64,000 nucleotides of DNA. Origin: Aureibaculum flavum. GTDB taxonomy: Bacteria > Bacteroidota > Bacteroidia > Flavobacteriales > Flavobacteriaceae. Made by a program: the position numbers and the translations under genes. The notes beneath the pieces were generated by a model, which did no database searches, was not told the origin of the DNA, and worked only from the letters and a program-made list of their open reading frames with translations. Location: contig NZ_JAEHFJ010000008.1 of assembly GCF_016406085.1 (NCBI RefSeq), forward strand, positions 1 through 64,000, in the 5' to 3' direction. This document shows positions 44,077 through 53,208 of the stretch, piece after piece. Every line of letters starts with the position of its first letter. Positions within the stretch are counted from its first letter, which is position 1.

Positions 44077-44937
44077 ATGAAATTGAAATTTAACGCTATA
44101 TTTTACATTTTTATATTAGGATTAGTACTGGTTTCTTGTAAAAAGGACGATGATGATGCAGAACCTTTTGATAATGAAGCACAGGCTTTATTGGACGATG
44201 AGGAATTAGTAGATTATTTACAGACGCATTATTATATTCCACCTACAGCAGATGAATCTTTTGGTGTTATAGATACAATCCTTAATGGAGAAGCATCTTT
44301 ATTTTCAATGGTACAAACAGAAAATATAACGTATAATGATATTAATTTTAAGTTATATTATCTTATCAGTCAAGATGGAGTGGCTGGAGTGTATCCTAGT
44401 AAAACAGATCGTGTGTTAGTAAAATACAATGGTTTTGAGTTGGATAGTACAAATTTTGACAAGTCAACCAATTTTAGTTGGTTTGATTTAACTAACACTG
44501 TTACTGGATGGGGATATGGATTGCCATTTTTTAAAGGAGGTATTAATACTTCTGAGGATGGTGAGCCTTTAGCATTTGAAAATACGGGCAAAGGAGTCAT
44601 CTTCTTTCCTTCAGGCTTAGGTTATGGTGAATATGGATCTGGTTCAATTGGAACAAGTGCACCTTTATTGTTTCATATAGAGTTGGCATTGGTGCAAAGA
44701 GCAGATACTGATGGTGATGGTATTTATGATTTATATGAAGATCTTGATGGAAATAAGGATTATAACGATGATGATACAGACGAAGATGCTATACCTAATT
44801 ATGGAGACACAGATGACGATGGTGATGGTATATTAACTAGTGATGAGAATGCCGATCCTAATGGAGATGGTAACCCAGAAGATGCAAATGATGAGGATGG
44901 AGATAATATACCAGATTATTTAGATTCTGATAGTTAG
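44077..44937 (+). CDS. FKBP-type peptidyl-prolyl isomerase lipoprotein with Asp-rich TSP3 tail
   Basis: A 286-aa lipoprotein (LVSCKK, Cys21). The middle (~95-210) is an FKBP domain: DRVLVKYNGFELDSTNFDKS, WGYGLPFFKGG, KGVIFFPSGLGYGEYGSGSIGTSAPLLFHIELALV. The C-terminal ~75 residues are calcium-binding thrombospondin-3-like repeats (DTDGDGIYDLYEDLDGNKDY, DDDGDGILTSDENADPNGDG). Role: a folding catalyst at the outer-membrane surface or periplasm. The tail recalls that of the unrelated lipoprotein at 61603-62442. Confidence 0.92.
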   Translation: MKLKFNAIFYIFILGLVLVSCKKDDDDAEPFDNEAQALLDDEELVDYLQTHYYIPPTADESFGVIDTILNGEASLFSMVQTENITYNDINFKLYYLISQDGVAGVYPSKTDRVLVKYNGFELDSTNFDKSTNFSWFDLTNTVTGWGYGLPFFKGGINTSEDGEPLAFENTGKGVIFFPSGLGYGEYGSGSIGTSAPLLFHIELALVQRADTDGDGIYDLYEDLDGNKDYNDDDTDEDAIPNYGDTDDDGDGILTSDENADPNGDGNPEDANDEDGDNIPDYLDSDS

Positions 44938-45010
44938 AAATTAGTATTCCGTTGGCAGTAATAGTCGGCAGTATTTTAAAGTTCGTATTCAATTAAGACA
45001 ACAACAAAAA

Positions 45011-45042
45011 AGCACCAAATTCATTGAATTTGGTGCTTTTTT
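45011..45042. terminator. Bidirectional terminator
   Basis: AGCACCAAATTC (45011-45022) and GAATTTGGTGCT (45026-45037) form a 12-bp perfect stem with a 3-base loop, flanked by A-run and T-run. It lies between the convergent FKBP gene (stop 44937) and the beta-barrel gene (stop 45086) and can serve both. Confidence 0.9.
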
Positions 45043-45085
45043 TACATATTATTGATTTACTGAAGCGTGTTACCGCTACTGTAAA

Positions 45086-45730
45086 TTACCTTCTATTATC
45101 ATTAAATCGATAAGAAAGTCCAAATATGATTTGATTAGGTCTATTGTCTACTTCAATACCAGTGTTTAAAACACCATTATCTAGATCACCTTTTAAATCA
45201 TTAGAAAATCCTTTTTCCCATCTAACATCTAGTCCAAACCTGCCTAATTCCAATCCTGTTCCAATTTGTAATCCAATACTGAAATCATCGGTTGTAATAT
45301 TTTCAAATTCACTTTGACTAAAGTCAGATTTTGTAATATACTGAATTGATGGACCTGCAAAAACGTGTACAGGACCAATAATTTTAGTACCCAATAAAAT
45401 AGGAATGTCTATTTTTTTGGTTTTAAAATCGGTATTCACATTTTCATCGGGATTGCTATACGAGTTATTTAACTGTGTATAATTAATCTCTGGACGTAAA
45501 TACAATCCTAAAAAATGAATGCGTGACCATAAGCCAAGATGGAATCCTGCTTTGTTATCAGCTCCTGAAATTAAATTTTCGGCATTACTACCGACTTCAG
45601 AAACGACTTCAGAGAGATCGCCACCAAAGTTGTAATTGAGTCCGCCTTTTAATCCGAAATCAATTTTCTGTGCAAATACTAAACTTGAGGTTAAGGTAAG
45701 GGTTAGTAGTGTTAATACTAATTTTCTCAT
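45086..45730 (-). CDS. Outer-membrane beta-barrel protein (PorT family)
   Basis: A 214-aa outer-membrane protein with a signal peptide (~1-20, VFAQ) and the PorT/OMP_b-brl_2 pattern: an N-terminal IDFGLKGGLNYNF strand, amphipathic strands throughout (HLGLWSRIHFLGLYLRPEINYTQ, PILLGTKIIGPVHVFAGPSIQY), and a C-terminal IIFGLSYRF with terminal aromatic. Function of such barrels is usually unknown. Single gene. Confidence 0.88.
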   Translation of the reverse strand: MRKLVLTLLTLTLTSSLVFAQKIDFGLKGGLNYNFGGDLSEVVSEVGSNAENLISGADNKAGFHLGLWSRIHFLGLYLRPEINYTQLNNSYSNPDENVNTDFKTKKIDIPILLGTKIIGPVHVFAGPSIQYITKSDFSQSEFENITTDDFSIGLQIGTGLELGRFGLDVRWEKGFSNDLKGDLDNGVLNTGIEVDNRPNQIIFGLSYRFNDNRR

Positions 45731-45927
45731 AATAATTAATTTTAGTTAAATGTATTTCTACTAAAACGCAAAATTCGAGCCAATATGCAGAATGTTGATA
45801 ACTCCTAAATGTTAAAATTATTGTACAATCCTAAAATTCCCTATAAAAAAAGGGAGTAACGCGTTTCTAAACGTTCAAATAAAATAAAATAATTAACTAT
45901 ATGAATCCGAATTACAGCTTTTTAGGA

Positions 45928-46509
45928 TTATAATTTCATCATTTCTATGTAAAACTTATGAACAGGAAAGCCCATTACATTATAAAAGCTACCTTCAATT
46001 TTTTCTACTGCTATATATCCCATCCACTCTTGTATGCCATATCCTCCAGCCTTATCAAAGGGTTTGTAATTATCAATATAAAAATCAATTTCCTCATCAG
46101 TCAATTTTTTAAAATGAACAATTGTAGTATCACTAATAATTGTTTTTTTACTTTTTGTTTTTAAACAAATAGAGCTGATCGCTTCATGTTGTTTTTCAGA
46201 TAATAAATTCAACATTTCTCTAGCCTCTTCTGTATTCTTAGGCTTCCCTAACACTCTACCCGACACTCTTACTAAGGTATCTGCTGTTATAAGGATATCA
46301 TTATCTTCCAACGTGGCTTCGTAGGCATCGGCTTTTAATTCAGCCAAATAACTGGTAATTTCATTTCCATGTAAATATTTAGGATAATCTTCATCAACAT
46401 CAATAGAAACGGTGGTAAAAGGAATTCTTAAATCTCTAAGAAATTGTTTTCTTCTCGAGGATTGAGATCCTAATAAGATATTGTAATTTTTTAATTTATC
46501 GGTCAGCAT
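45928..46509 (-). CDS. maf: Maf-like nucleotide pyrophosphatase
   Basis: A 193-aa cytoplasmic protein of the Maf/HAM1-fold family that hydrolyses non-canonical nucleoside triphosphates. It has the N-terminal LLGSQSSRRKQFLRDLRIPF motif, DEDYP, and the catalytic ITADTLVRVSGRVLGKPKN segment, and ends with the family's DKAGGYGIQEWMGYIAVEKIEGSFYNVMGFPV. The length is normal. It overlaps the upstream UbiA gene by 14 bases and belongs to the smpB-ubiA-maf operon. Confidence 0.95.
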   Translation of the reverse strand: MLTDKLKNYNILLGSQSSRRKQFLRDLRIPFTTVSIDVDEDYPKYLHGNEITSYLAELKADAYEATLEDNDILITADTLVRVSGRVLGKPKNTEEAREMLNLLSEKQHEAISSICLKTKSKKTIISDTTIVHFKKLTDEEIDFYIDNYKPFDKAGGYGIQEWMGYIAVEKIEGSFYNVMGFPVHKFYIEMMKL

Positions 46510-47428
46510 AATAAATGGTTAAGGAGAGTATTACTATAGAAAAAATTCCTAATAGCATGATTAATTTTAATAGTCTACTTGCTCTAATATAGTCTTTTTT
46601 AGACTTAGCATATAATATTTTTGTCATAAAATAGAGTAGGGGCATAAGTACTACAATTAGCATATAGGCCAAAACAAATGGTACATTAGAAAAGCTATTA
46701 AAGCTATAGAAGGTAATTATTATTAAAGGAAAAAAACTGAGAGCAAAAATGACAGTATTGGCTCTTTTTCTACCTAAAATAATAGGTAGTGTTTTCATGT
46801 TCATATATTTGTCACCATTTACATCTTCTGCATCTTTTACCATTTCACGTAACAGCATAAATATAAAGGCAAAAACAGCATAATCTATCAGTACTCTAAA
46901 AGCGTAATATTGATTAATATCGTTTTCTTCAGTAACCATAGGGATGATGTCAAAAACACCAACAATTAAAATACTCATGGAAACTAATAATGATACAATT
47001 ACATTACCAATTATAGGTCTTTTTTTTAAGTCTGAGTTATATACTTTTAACAATAATATGGTAATTACAAAAATGGCTACAAAAGAAAGTTTGTCAACAG
47101 TGTGAGCAACATATAATCCACAAAGCAGTCCTATGCTATTAAATATGTTATAGAGAAAGTTCGCTTGTTTTTTACTTATTTTTCGGCTTACTAAAACTTT
47201 GGTCGGTTTATTTATTTTGTCGGCTTCAACATCATAAATATCATTCATAATATAACCTGCAGCTGCAATGATAAGCGTAGTAAAAACTAATATTGCAAAA
47301 GTAAAATTAGATAATGCTGTATCAACTGAAAAGGAAGGGAAATAAACATACTTAAATAGAATTTGAATAAGAGCTATCATTACCAAGTTCTTCCACCGAA
47401 CAAGTTGAAAAAAAGAGCTCAATGTCAT
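46496..47428 (-). CDS. UbiA-family prenyltransferase (geranylgeranylglycerol-phosphate synthase-like)
   Basis: An integral membrane prenyltransferase of 310 aa with about eight hydrophobic segments and the aspartate motif NDIYDVEADKINKP (Asn62-Asp70), which binds Mg-diphosphate. A second motif lies in DAEDVNGDKYMNMKTLP. In Flavobacteriia, members with this neighbourhood are annotated as geranylgeranylglycerol-phosphate geranylgeranyltransferases; that specificity is known from annotation practice, not proven here. The start overlaps the smpB stop by 4 bases. Confidence 0.9.
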   Translation of the reverse strand: MTLSSFFQLVRWKNLVMIALIQILFKYVYFPSFSVDTALSNFTFAILVFTTLIIAAAGYIMNDIYDVEADKINKPTKVLVSRKISKKQANFLYNIFNSIGLLCGLYVAHTVDKLSFVAIFVITILLLKVYNSDLKKRPIIGNVIVSLLVSMSILIVGVFDIIPMVTEENDINQYYAFRVLIDYAVFAFIFMLLREMVKDAEDVNGDKYMNMKTLPIILGRKRANTVIFALSFFPLIIITFYSFNSFSNVPFVLAYMLIVVLMPLLYFMTKILYAKSKKDYIRASRLLKLIMLLGIFSIVILSLTIYYADR

Positions 47429-47883
47429 TTATAGATTTTTTTTATCCTATCTAAATTTCTTTTACTGTCTCTATCCTTTAACGTTTCTCTTTTGTCATAG
47501 AGCTTTTTACCCTTTGCTAAGCCTATTTCCAACTTAGCCCAACCTTTATCCGTTAAAAATAATTTAAGTGGAATGATGGTAAGTCCAACATTCTGTACTT
47601 CTTTTTGAAGTTTTTTTAATTCACGCTTATTAAGGAGTAAGCGGCGTTCACTTTTGGGTTTATGATTGTATATATTTCCATTAATATATTCTTCTATAAA
47701 CATATTAATGGCGAAAAGTTCACCTTTGTCATTAAACTCACAAAAGCTCTCTGTAATTCGAGCTTTACTAGCTCTAATTGATTTTATTTCAGTACCCGTA
47801 AGTTGAATTCCAGCCACATACGTGTCTAAAATTTCATACTCAAAACGAGCCTTTTTGTTCCTTATGTTAATCTTTGGTTGCAT
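47425..47883 (-). CDS. smpB: SsrA-binding protein SmpB
   Basis: Trans-translation factor of 152 aa that delivers tmRNA to stalled ribosomes. Diagnostic segments: INIRNKKARFEYEILDTYVAGIQLTGTEIKSIR, ANINIFIEEY-like strand (FAINMFIEEYINGNIYNHKP), and the basic C-terminal tail (GKKLYDKRETLKDRDSKRNLDRIKK). First gene of an operon with ubiA and maf. A TAATTTTG -7 element lies just upstream (47889-47896), implying a very short leader. Confidence 0.96.
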   Translation of the reverse strand: MQPKINIRNKKARFEYEILDTYVAGIQLTGTEIKSIRASKARITESFCEFNDKGELFAINMFIEEYINGNIYNHKPKSERRLLLNKRELKKLQKEVQNVGLTIIPLKLFLTDKGWAKLEIGLAKGKKLYDKRETLKDRDSKRNLDRIKKIYK

Positions 47884-47888
47884 TACTA

Positions 47889-47896
47889 CAAAATTA
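47889..47896 (-). promoter_or_regulatory. Putative -7 element of the smpB operon
   Basis: On the minus strand TAATTTTG matches TAnnTTTG, ending 5 bases before the smpB ATG (47883). If used, the transcript would start at or within a few bases of the start codon (leaderless or near-leaderless). Confidence 0.35.
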
Positions 47897-48079
47897 ACTA
47901 AAATTGGAAGATTAAAAAGATTTAAATTTTAATATTTATAAGAACAATTGACGATTAATGGTTATTGCTAGATAATAACTATTGCGTGTAACGCTAATAA
48001 AACATACTTTGAGATTATCGGACTAAGTTTTAAACTAATAAATTCTCAGTAATTAAATAGTTTGTATCGAATTGAATTA

Positions 48080-48577
48080 TTACTCCACATCAACCATAAC
48101 ATGCTCAATGGTATCTCCTTCAATAGTTACCAAATATAAATTATCATTATCGGTTTCATCTATATTTAAATATTCACCGTCACCAATCAGTTTATTAGCA
48201 AAGCCTGGTATTGTATTACTGTGGCCTACAATTAGAATAGCTTTGCCTTTCGTGTCTTTTAAAAACTGCTCAACATCCAAATTATTAGGATGGTATTTCT
48301 GAACGGTTAGTTTTTTAGATTTAGCAATTGGAGCTACCGTTTGAAGCGTGCGATTATAGTCTGTAGAATATATGGCATCAATTTTTAATTCATCAAAAAT
48401 ATTTTTCCATGATTTAGCTCTTTCTTTTCCTATTTTGTTGAGCTCTGGATTTTTATCAGTAGCATCCGTCTTAACTTTTTCAGCATGACGTATAAGATAA
48501 TAGGTAGTTTTTTCTTTTTGTGAAAATGCTGTAACTGTTATTGAAAACAGCAAAATGGCGATGAGATACTTTTTCAT
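48080..48577 (-). CDS. Histidine phosphatase superfamily protein, secreted
   Basis: A 165-aa exported protein with signal peptide (~1-20) and a phosphoglycerate-mutase-like fold: catalytic LIRHAEK (Arg30, His31), NPELNKIGKERAKSW, IYSTDYNRTLQTVAPI, and the second histidine in LIVGHSNTIPGF. It is short relative to cytosolic SixA-like enzymes with lid domains. Substrate unknown. Single gene. Confidence 0.9.
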   Translation of the reverse strand: MKKYLIAILLFSITVTAFSQKEKTTYYLIRHAEKVKTDATDKNPELNKIGKERAKSWKNIFDELKIDAIYSTDYNRTLQTVAPIAKSKKLTVQKYHPNNLDVEQFLKDTKGKAILIVGHSNTIPGFANKLIGDGEYLNIDETDNDNLYLVTIEGDTIEHVMVDVE

Positions 48578-48714
48578 TAGGTTGGTTAATTAGATCTTAA
48601 TTGTTAGATATAAGTTGGTTAGCTATAGCATAAACGTATTAATAACAGTTTTCTTATATATTAAGTAATAATTAGTAATGAAGCTAAAACGAATTCTAAA
48701 GATCTATTTTATAA

Positions 48715-48741
48715 CCAAAAAAAAACTGCCAAAGTAGGCAG
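48715..48741 (-). terminator. Terminator of the lipoprotein gene at 48752-49213
   Basis: On the minus strand CTGCC, a 6-base loop (TACTTT) and GGCAG (48741-48726) precede a long T-run (48725-48715). It lies 11 bases after the stop. Confidence 0.75.
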
Positions 48742-48751
48742 CTTATATTCT

Positions 48752-49213
48752 TTAGATTTCTTTTTTCAAATCATCTTCTTTTTTTAAATAGAACCTATTC
48801 TTAATAGAATCCATTTTTTTGAAGATTTCATCTACATTATTATCATTGATTCTAAATCGTTTACTAAAGAAATCTTGATTGTAAAAATCGTGCATTTTAA
48901 ACATATCTTCATTAAAGAAATCATTAGCCATTATACTATCTAAATGATTAAAATTATCATCAAATCCTATTTTAAATTTGTTGAAAAAATTTTGTTCTAA
49001 AATAGAATCATCTTTTATATTTGAATAGAAATAGGAGTATGTAGAATCAACACTAATTAAATTTCCATCTTCATCATATTCTTTATGAACACTGCTGTTT
49101 ACAATTGGTTCAATACTATCTAACTGAGTTTCTGTTTTATCAGTCTGTTTTTGACCGGTACAACTTGTTAACGAAAAAGTTAACAACAATGTAGCTATTA
49201 TTAAGTTTTTCAT
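48752..49213 (-). CDS. Hypothetical lipoprotein (153 aa)
   Basis: Lipoprotein signal with lipobox LTSCT (Cys18). The mature part is Asp/Asn/Phe-rich and probably unstructured to helical (DSILEQNFFNKFKIGFDDNFNHLD, FFNEDMFKMHDFYNQDFFSKRF). No family is recognised. The direction and spacing (85 bases after the Hsp20 stop, with a terminator between) suggest a separate unit. Repeating 'FF-x-E/Q-D-F' segments are notable. Confidence 0.65.
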   Translation of the reverse strand: MKNLIIATLLLTFSLTSCTGQKQTDKTETQLDSIEPIVNSSVHKEYDEDGNLISVDSTYSYFYSNIKDDSILEQNFFNKFKIGFDDNFNHLDSIMANDFFNEDMFKMHDFYNQDFFSKRFRINDNNVDEIFKKMDSIKNRFYLKKEDDLKKEI

Positions 49214-49266
49214 TTTTATATAATTTAAATTAAATAAAAGGGATAATTGTAATTTAATAATAAAAA

Positions 49267-49290
49267 AATGGGCGAATACTATCCGCCCAT
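49267..49290 (-). terminator. Terminator of the hsp20 gene
   Basis: On the minus strand ATGGGCG (49290-49284) and CGCCCAT (49274-49268) form a 7-bp GC-rich stem with a 9-base loop, followed by a T-run (49268-49262), starting 9 bases after the stop. Confidence 0.8.
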
Positions 49291-49298
49291 ATCAATCA

Positions 49299-49727
49299 TT
49301 ATTTTACCTCAATCAATCGAGCTGGTTTTGGTTTTGCTTCTTCACGTTTAGGAATTACAATACTCAATTCTCCATTAGTGTAGGTTGCTTTAATTTTATC
49401 ATTATCTACAATGTTTTTTGGTAAATTAAAACTTCTTTTAAAAGATTGATAACTGTACTCTCTTCGTGTATAATTATCTTTTTCCTCTTTGTTTTCTTCA
49501 TTTTTTTCTGAAGAAATCGTCAATACATCATTATTTAAATCAATATTGAAATCTTTTTTGTCCATTCCTGGAGCTGCTAAATTTACTGTAAATCCATCTT
49601 CATCTTCTTTGATATTTACCGCAGGTAAACTTGTATTGGTTTCTGAAAAATTAGTTGAAGACCAATCTCTAAACAAATTGTCAAATACTGTAGGTATTAC
49701 AGGAACACCATTGCTTTTTACTAACAT
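49299..49727 (-). CDS. Hsp20/alpha-crystallin small heat-shock protein
   Basis: A 142-aa ATP-independent holdase chaperone. The alpha-crystallin domain (~38-135) shows LPAVNIKEDEDGFTVNLAAPGMDKKDFNIDLNNDVLTISSE and the NGELSIVIPK strand at its end; the short N-terminal arm (FDNLFRDW) is typical. Upstream (49826-49843) is a palindrome shared with the clpB upstream region, probably its heat-shock control site. Length and order are normal. Confidence 0.96.
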   Translation of the reverse strand: MLVKSNGVPVIPTVFDNLFRDWSSTNFSETNTSLPAVNIKEDEDGFTVNLAAPGMDKKDFNIDLNNDVLTISSEKNEENKEEKDNYTRREYSYQSFKRSFNLPKNIVDNDKIKATYTNGELSIVIPKREEAKPKPARLIEVK

Positions 49728-49800
49728 AATAATTCATTTTTAAGTTAAACTTTTTTTATTTGTTAGGTGTAAAGCAAATTAAATACCAATTGATAATTTA

Positions 49801-49843
49801 TGATATTTTGTCATCAAAAAAATAAACAAAATGACATTTTGTC
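49801..49843. promoter_or_regulatory. Candidate heat-shock operator upstream of hsp20
   Basis: ACAAAATGACATTTTGT (49826-49842) is a perfect 8+1+8 palindrome. A related site TGATATTTTGTCATCA lies at 49801-49816. The 15-base core ACAAAATGACATTTT occurs again upstream of clpB (57623-57637). The distance to the hsp20 ATG is about 75-100 bases. Confidence 0.55.
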
Positions 49844-49970
49844 TTCTGACTGCTAGGTGTTTATGACTTTTTTACAGTTTTTTTATTATTGAAATAAGAA
49901 AATTAATATTTCGTGTTTTATGTAATTAGCATTTCTTGTGGATAGTACTTTTTTTTAGATCAGCTTTATT

Positions 49971-52343
49971 TTAATCATTTAATGTTTCTTGAAATAGTTT
50001 GAAAATTCTACGGTATTCATCTCTCCAGCTTGAAGCTTCTACAAATCCATGACTTTCAACTGGAAATATCGCCATTTCCCAATTTTCTTTTTTAAGTTCA
50101 ATAAGTCGTTGTGATAATTGTACAACATCCTGAAAATGAACGTTTGTATCTACCATTCCATGTAAAATAAGTAAATTTCCTTTTAATCCTTCCGCAAATT
50201 TAATAGGCGAACTTCTGTTGTAAGCGATACGATCTTCTACAGGTGTATTTAAAATAGGGGCGGTATAACCATGATTATAATTAGACCAATCTGCTACCGA
50301 ACGTATTGCAGCTCCACTTTTAAATGTATCAGGGTATTTAAACATTGCCATTAAGGTAATAAAACCACCGTATGACCCACCATAAATACCTATTTTATCT
50401 TTGTTTACACCTTGGTTTTCTATAAGGTATTTGGCTCCATCAATTTGATCATCTAAATCTTTACCACCCATATGCCTGTAAATACCGGTACGCCAATCGC
50501 TACCATAGCCTGAACTTGCTCTAAAATCAATTGCTAGTACAGTATAACCATTATCTACGAGCATATTATGAAACATATATTCTCTAAAATAAGAAGACCA
50601 CCAATGGTGTACATTTTGTAAGTAACCCGCACCATGAACAAATATTACGGCTGCACCATTATTTTTTTCGGCAGTTGGTTTTAATAGAGTAGCGGGTACA
50701 TCAGCACCATCGTTACCTTTAAAACGTATAATTTCTGGTTGTTTCCAATTGTAGTCTTTAAATTCCTGAGTCACAGAATTTGTTAATTGTGTAATTTTAC
50801 CATTCATTTTATTTGGCATTACATAAAGCTCCCAAGGTGTTGTACTGTTAGAATAACGAATAGCCAATTGTTTTTCATCTGGAGAGATGGTTACCTCATG
50901 ACCACCTTTTAGCGATGTAATTTGGGTCATTTTTCTCGTTTTAATTGATAAGTGGTAAAAATGCTGTTCAAACGGACTTACTTTGTTAGTCACTAAATAA
51001 AATGATTTTTTGTCTTTGCTTAATGTGGTTTCTAAAACTTCGTAACTACCAGAGGTTACTGGGCTAATTTTACCAGTGTTTACATTAGCAATATAAATAT
51101 GAGCATATCCCGTTTTTTCAGATTTAAACCATATCCTATTATTGTCTAGCCATTCTATAGTTCCTCTTGAAAACCATCCTACTTCAGGACCGCCAATCCA
51201 AGCGTCGTCATGTTGTCTGTCAATTAGTTTTAAGTCTCCTGTAGAAACATCTAAGCTCATTATCCATCTATCCTTATAGTCTTGCGATGTAATGTTGACT
51301 ATAGCTTTATTATCATCTGAAAAAATGGGTGAACTGATAGTAACATAACGAGGGTTTTTAAATTTAGGATTAAAAACAGAGTCTTTAACAACATAATCTT
51401 TTAAATATTCAGGTTTGTCAAAAACACCTTCAATTTTATCTGTTTTTACTTGATAAATAGTGTCTTTATGGATGTTGTAAATCCAAGTTTCTGAAGTTGC
51501 TTGTTTTCCTCCAACTTTAGATCTCGTAGTAATATCTGTAGTGTAACCAGATGCTGTCACAAAATTTGGGACTACCGTGTTTTTATTTTTTACTGGTGAA
51601 AATAAATTATATACTACATAATTTAAATTGGGTGATATCTTTAAACCTCTCAATCTTTTGCCTTCTAAATAAATTGATCTAGGCTTTTTAACTTTAGTTA
51701 ATTCCCTTCTGTATTTTGAGGCTTTTTGCACGTTTTCTCTCTCTCCTAAAACTTGAAAATTTTGTAATTGCTGGTCTTTCAACCATTGATCCTGTTCGGA
51801 AAGCTTTTTATCTTCATTTGGTTTTTTACCAGTATTAAAATTGGTTAATTGAGTTGTGGTTCCTTTTGAAATATTCCATTTAAAAAGGTTAGCATTACTT
51901 TGGAAAATAATATCTTTTTCATCGCCAGAAAATAGGGGGTTGGTTTCATATGCTAAGGTATTCGTAACCTGTGTAACCGCGAAATTTTTAGTGTTTAGTA
52001 AATAAATGTCTCCATTTTTTTCATAGACTTTCCAAAGGTTATCATGAGTATAAATACCATTACTAGTTTGGGTATGTAATTCTTCTGTGCTTAATTTTTT
52101 AATAGCCTTCGTATGAATAGCTACTTTGAACCGAGATGAGATGGTGTCAGCTTCAGGATTCCAGCTAAAATAAATTGACTTACTATCGTCTGACCAACTG
52201 ATGCGTTCAGGTAAGTGTCCAACAAAAGCATCACCTTTCATTATTTGATCTAAAGATAATGTTGATTCGTTTTTTACTTGACTAATACCAGATAAACCTG
52301 AAAACAAACAGATTAATAAAAGTAATTTATTTAAAATTCTCAT
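49971..52343 (-). CDS. S9 family peptidase (prolyl oligopeptidase/DPP-like)
   Basis: An exported serine peptidase of 790 aa with a signal peptide (~1-20). It carries an N-terminal beta-propeller (~40-530, TolB/DPP-IV-like repeats such as LLSGDEKDIIFQSNANLFKWN) and a C-terminal alpha/beta-hydrolase domain. Catalytic triad: Ser657 in GIYGGSYGGF, Asp732 in LHGMVDTNV and His765 in VESHGF. Probable dipeptidyl- or prolyl-peptidase in the periplasm. Single gene with a -7 element TATCTTTG (52369-52376). Confidence 0.95.
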   Translation of the reverse strand: MRILNKLLLLICLFSGLSGISQVKNESTLSLDQIMKGDAFVGHLPERISWSDDSKSIYFSWNPEADTISSRFKVAIHTKAIKKLSTEELHTQTSNGIYTHDNLWKVYEKNGDIYLLNTKNFAVTQVTNTLAYETNPLFSGDEKDIIFQSNANLFKWNISKGTTTQLTNFNTGKKPNEDKKLSEQDQWLKDQQLQNFQVLGERENVQKASKYRRELTKVKKPRSIYLEGKRLRGLKISPNLNYVVYNLFSPVKNKNTVVPNFVTASGYTTDITTRSKVGGKQATSETWIYNIHKDTIYQVKTDKIEGVFDKPEYLKDYVVKDSVFNPKFKNPRYVTISSPIFSDDNKAIVNITSQDYKDRWIMSLDVSTGDLKLIDRQHDDAWIGGPEVGWFSRGTIEWLDNNRIWFKSEKTGYAHIYIANVNTGKISPVTSGSYEVLETTLSKDKKSFYLVTNKVSPFEQHFYHLSIKTRKMTQITSLKGGHEVTISPDEKQLAIRYSNSTTPWELYVMPNKMNGKITQLTNSVTQEFKDYNWKQPEIIRFKGNDGADVPATLLKPTAEKNNGAAVIFVHGAGYLQNVHHWWSSYFREYMFHNMLVDNGYTVLAIDFRASSGYGSDWRTGIYRHMGGKDLDDQIDGAKYLIENQGVNKDKIGIYGGSYGGFITLMAMFKYPDTFKSGAAIRSVADWSNYNHGYTAPILNTPVEDRIAYNRSSPIKFAEGLKGNLLILHGMVDTNVHFQDVVQLSQRLIELKKENWEMAIFPVESHGFVEASSWRDEYRRIFKLFQETLND

Positions 52344-52368
52344 GATAACAATAAAATTGATTTGATTC

Positions 52369-52376
52369 CAAAGATA
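52369..52376 (-). promoter_or_regulatory. Putative -7 element of the S9 peptidase gene
   Basis: On the minus strand TATCTTTG matches TAnnTTTG 25 bases before the ATG (52343). The -33 region lacks an obvious TTTG. Confidence 0.4.
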
Positions 52377-52578
52377 AGTTTTAATTTTCTAGTTATTAAT
52401 GGCGTTTATATCACAACTTATAAGATGTACTTTATCAACTAATTAAAGGTGATGTAAATACCAAAAGAAACAAGATTTTATCTTTGGAATACTATAGTTT
52501 TACATATGTGCCATGTGAAATTATTTTTATTGTTACTATTTATTTTTAGAGAATACCCACTGTTTTACTTAATCTTGA

Positions 52579-53088
52579 TTATTCAAGATCTACCATATCC
52601 ACTAATCGAACAAATTCTAAACGATAACCCAATTTGTCTTTTCCTTTAGCATTTTCTGCAATAGTGATAATTTCTTCGAGACTTATTTTTTTCGCTATTT
52701 GTGATGCTCTTAGTTTCAAACCAAACAGGGCAACTGCAGATGCAAACCTTAAATCATTACTTGCGTTATCAAACTCAATAGTATTATCTTTTACTACATG
52801 CACCATTTCAATACTTTTGGTACCTTTTGGTTTTTTGTATCTAAATTTGATAGTGACCAATTCATCTTTAAACTTATCTTTAGAAGTGTTATCTGAATAT
52901 TTTAAATCGCCAATTTCTTTTAAAAACTTACTAGTTTTGCCTTTCGGGATAATTTCATATAAAGCTGTAACACTATGATTACTTCCTAATTCACCAGCAT
53001 CTTTTTTTTATCATCAATATCGTTTTTCTTGTCCAGTTGTGGTCAATGTAACGTGAGTTATCACAATCAAAATATTTACTTTCTTCAT
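52579..53088 (-). pseudogene. Remnant of a vWA (YfbK/DUF3520-type) protein
   Basis: The start MKKVNILIVITHVTLTTTGQ (ATG at 53088) is an intact signal peptide that runs into stops after EKRY. Only 19 bases on, another frame reads IDDKK, and across an 8-A tract it shifts to KDAGELGSNHSVTALYEII. That line continues open to 52579 with TSKDKFKDELVTIKFRYKKP and FASAVALFGLKLRAS, the C-terminal DUF3520 part of YfbK-like von Willebrand factor proteins. The central vWA domain has been deleted and the tail frameshifted at the A-run. It is not translatable as one protein. Confidence 0.7.
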
Positions 53089-53208
53089 AATTGGTTAGAT
53101 TTTAAATTCGATGTAAATCTACTATTATTGATATTTTGATAAAACTAAGGATGTGTTAACATTACCTTTTATTGAGAGATGTGCTATTATTGATTCGTAA
53201 ATAAAAAA

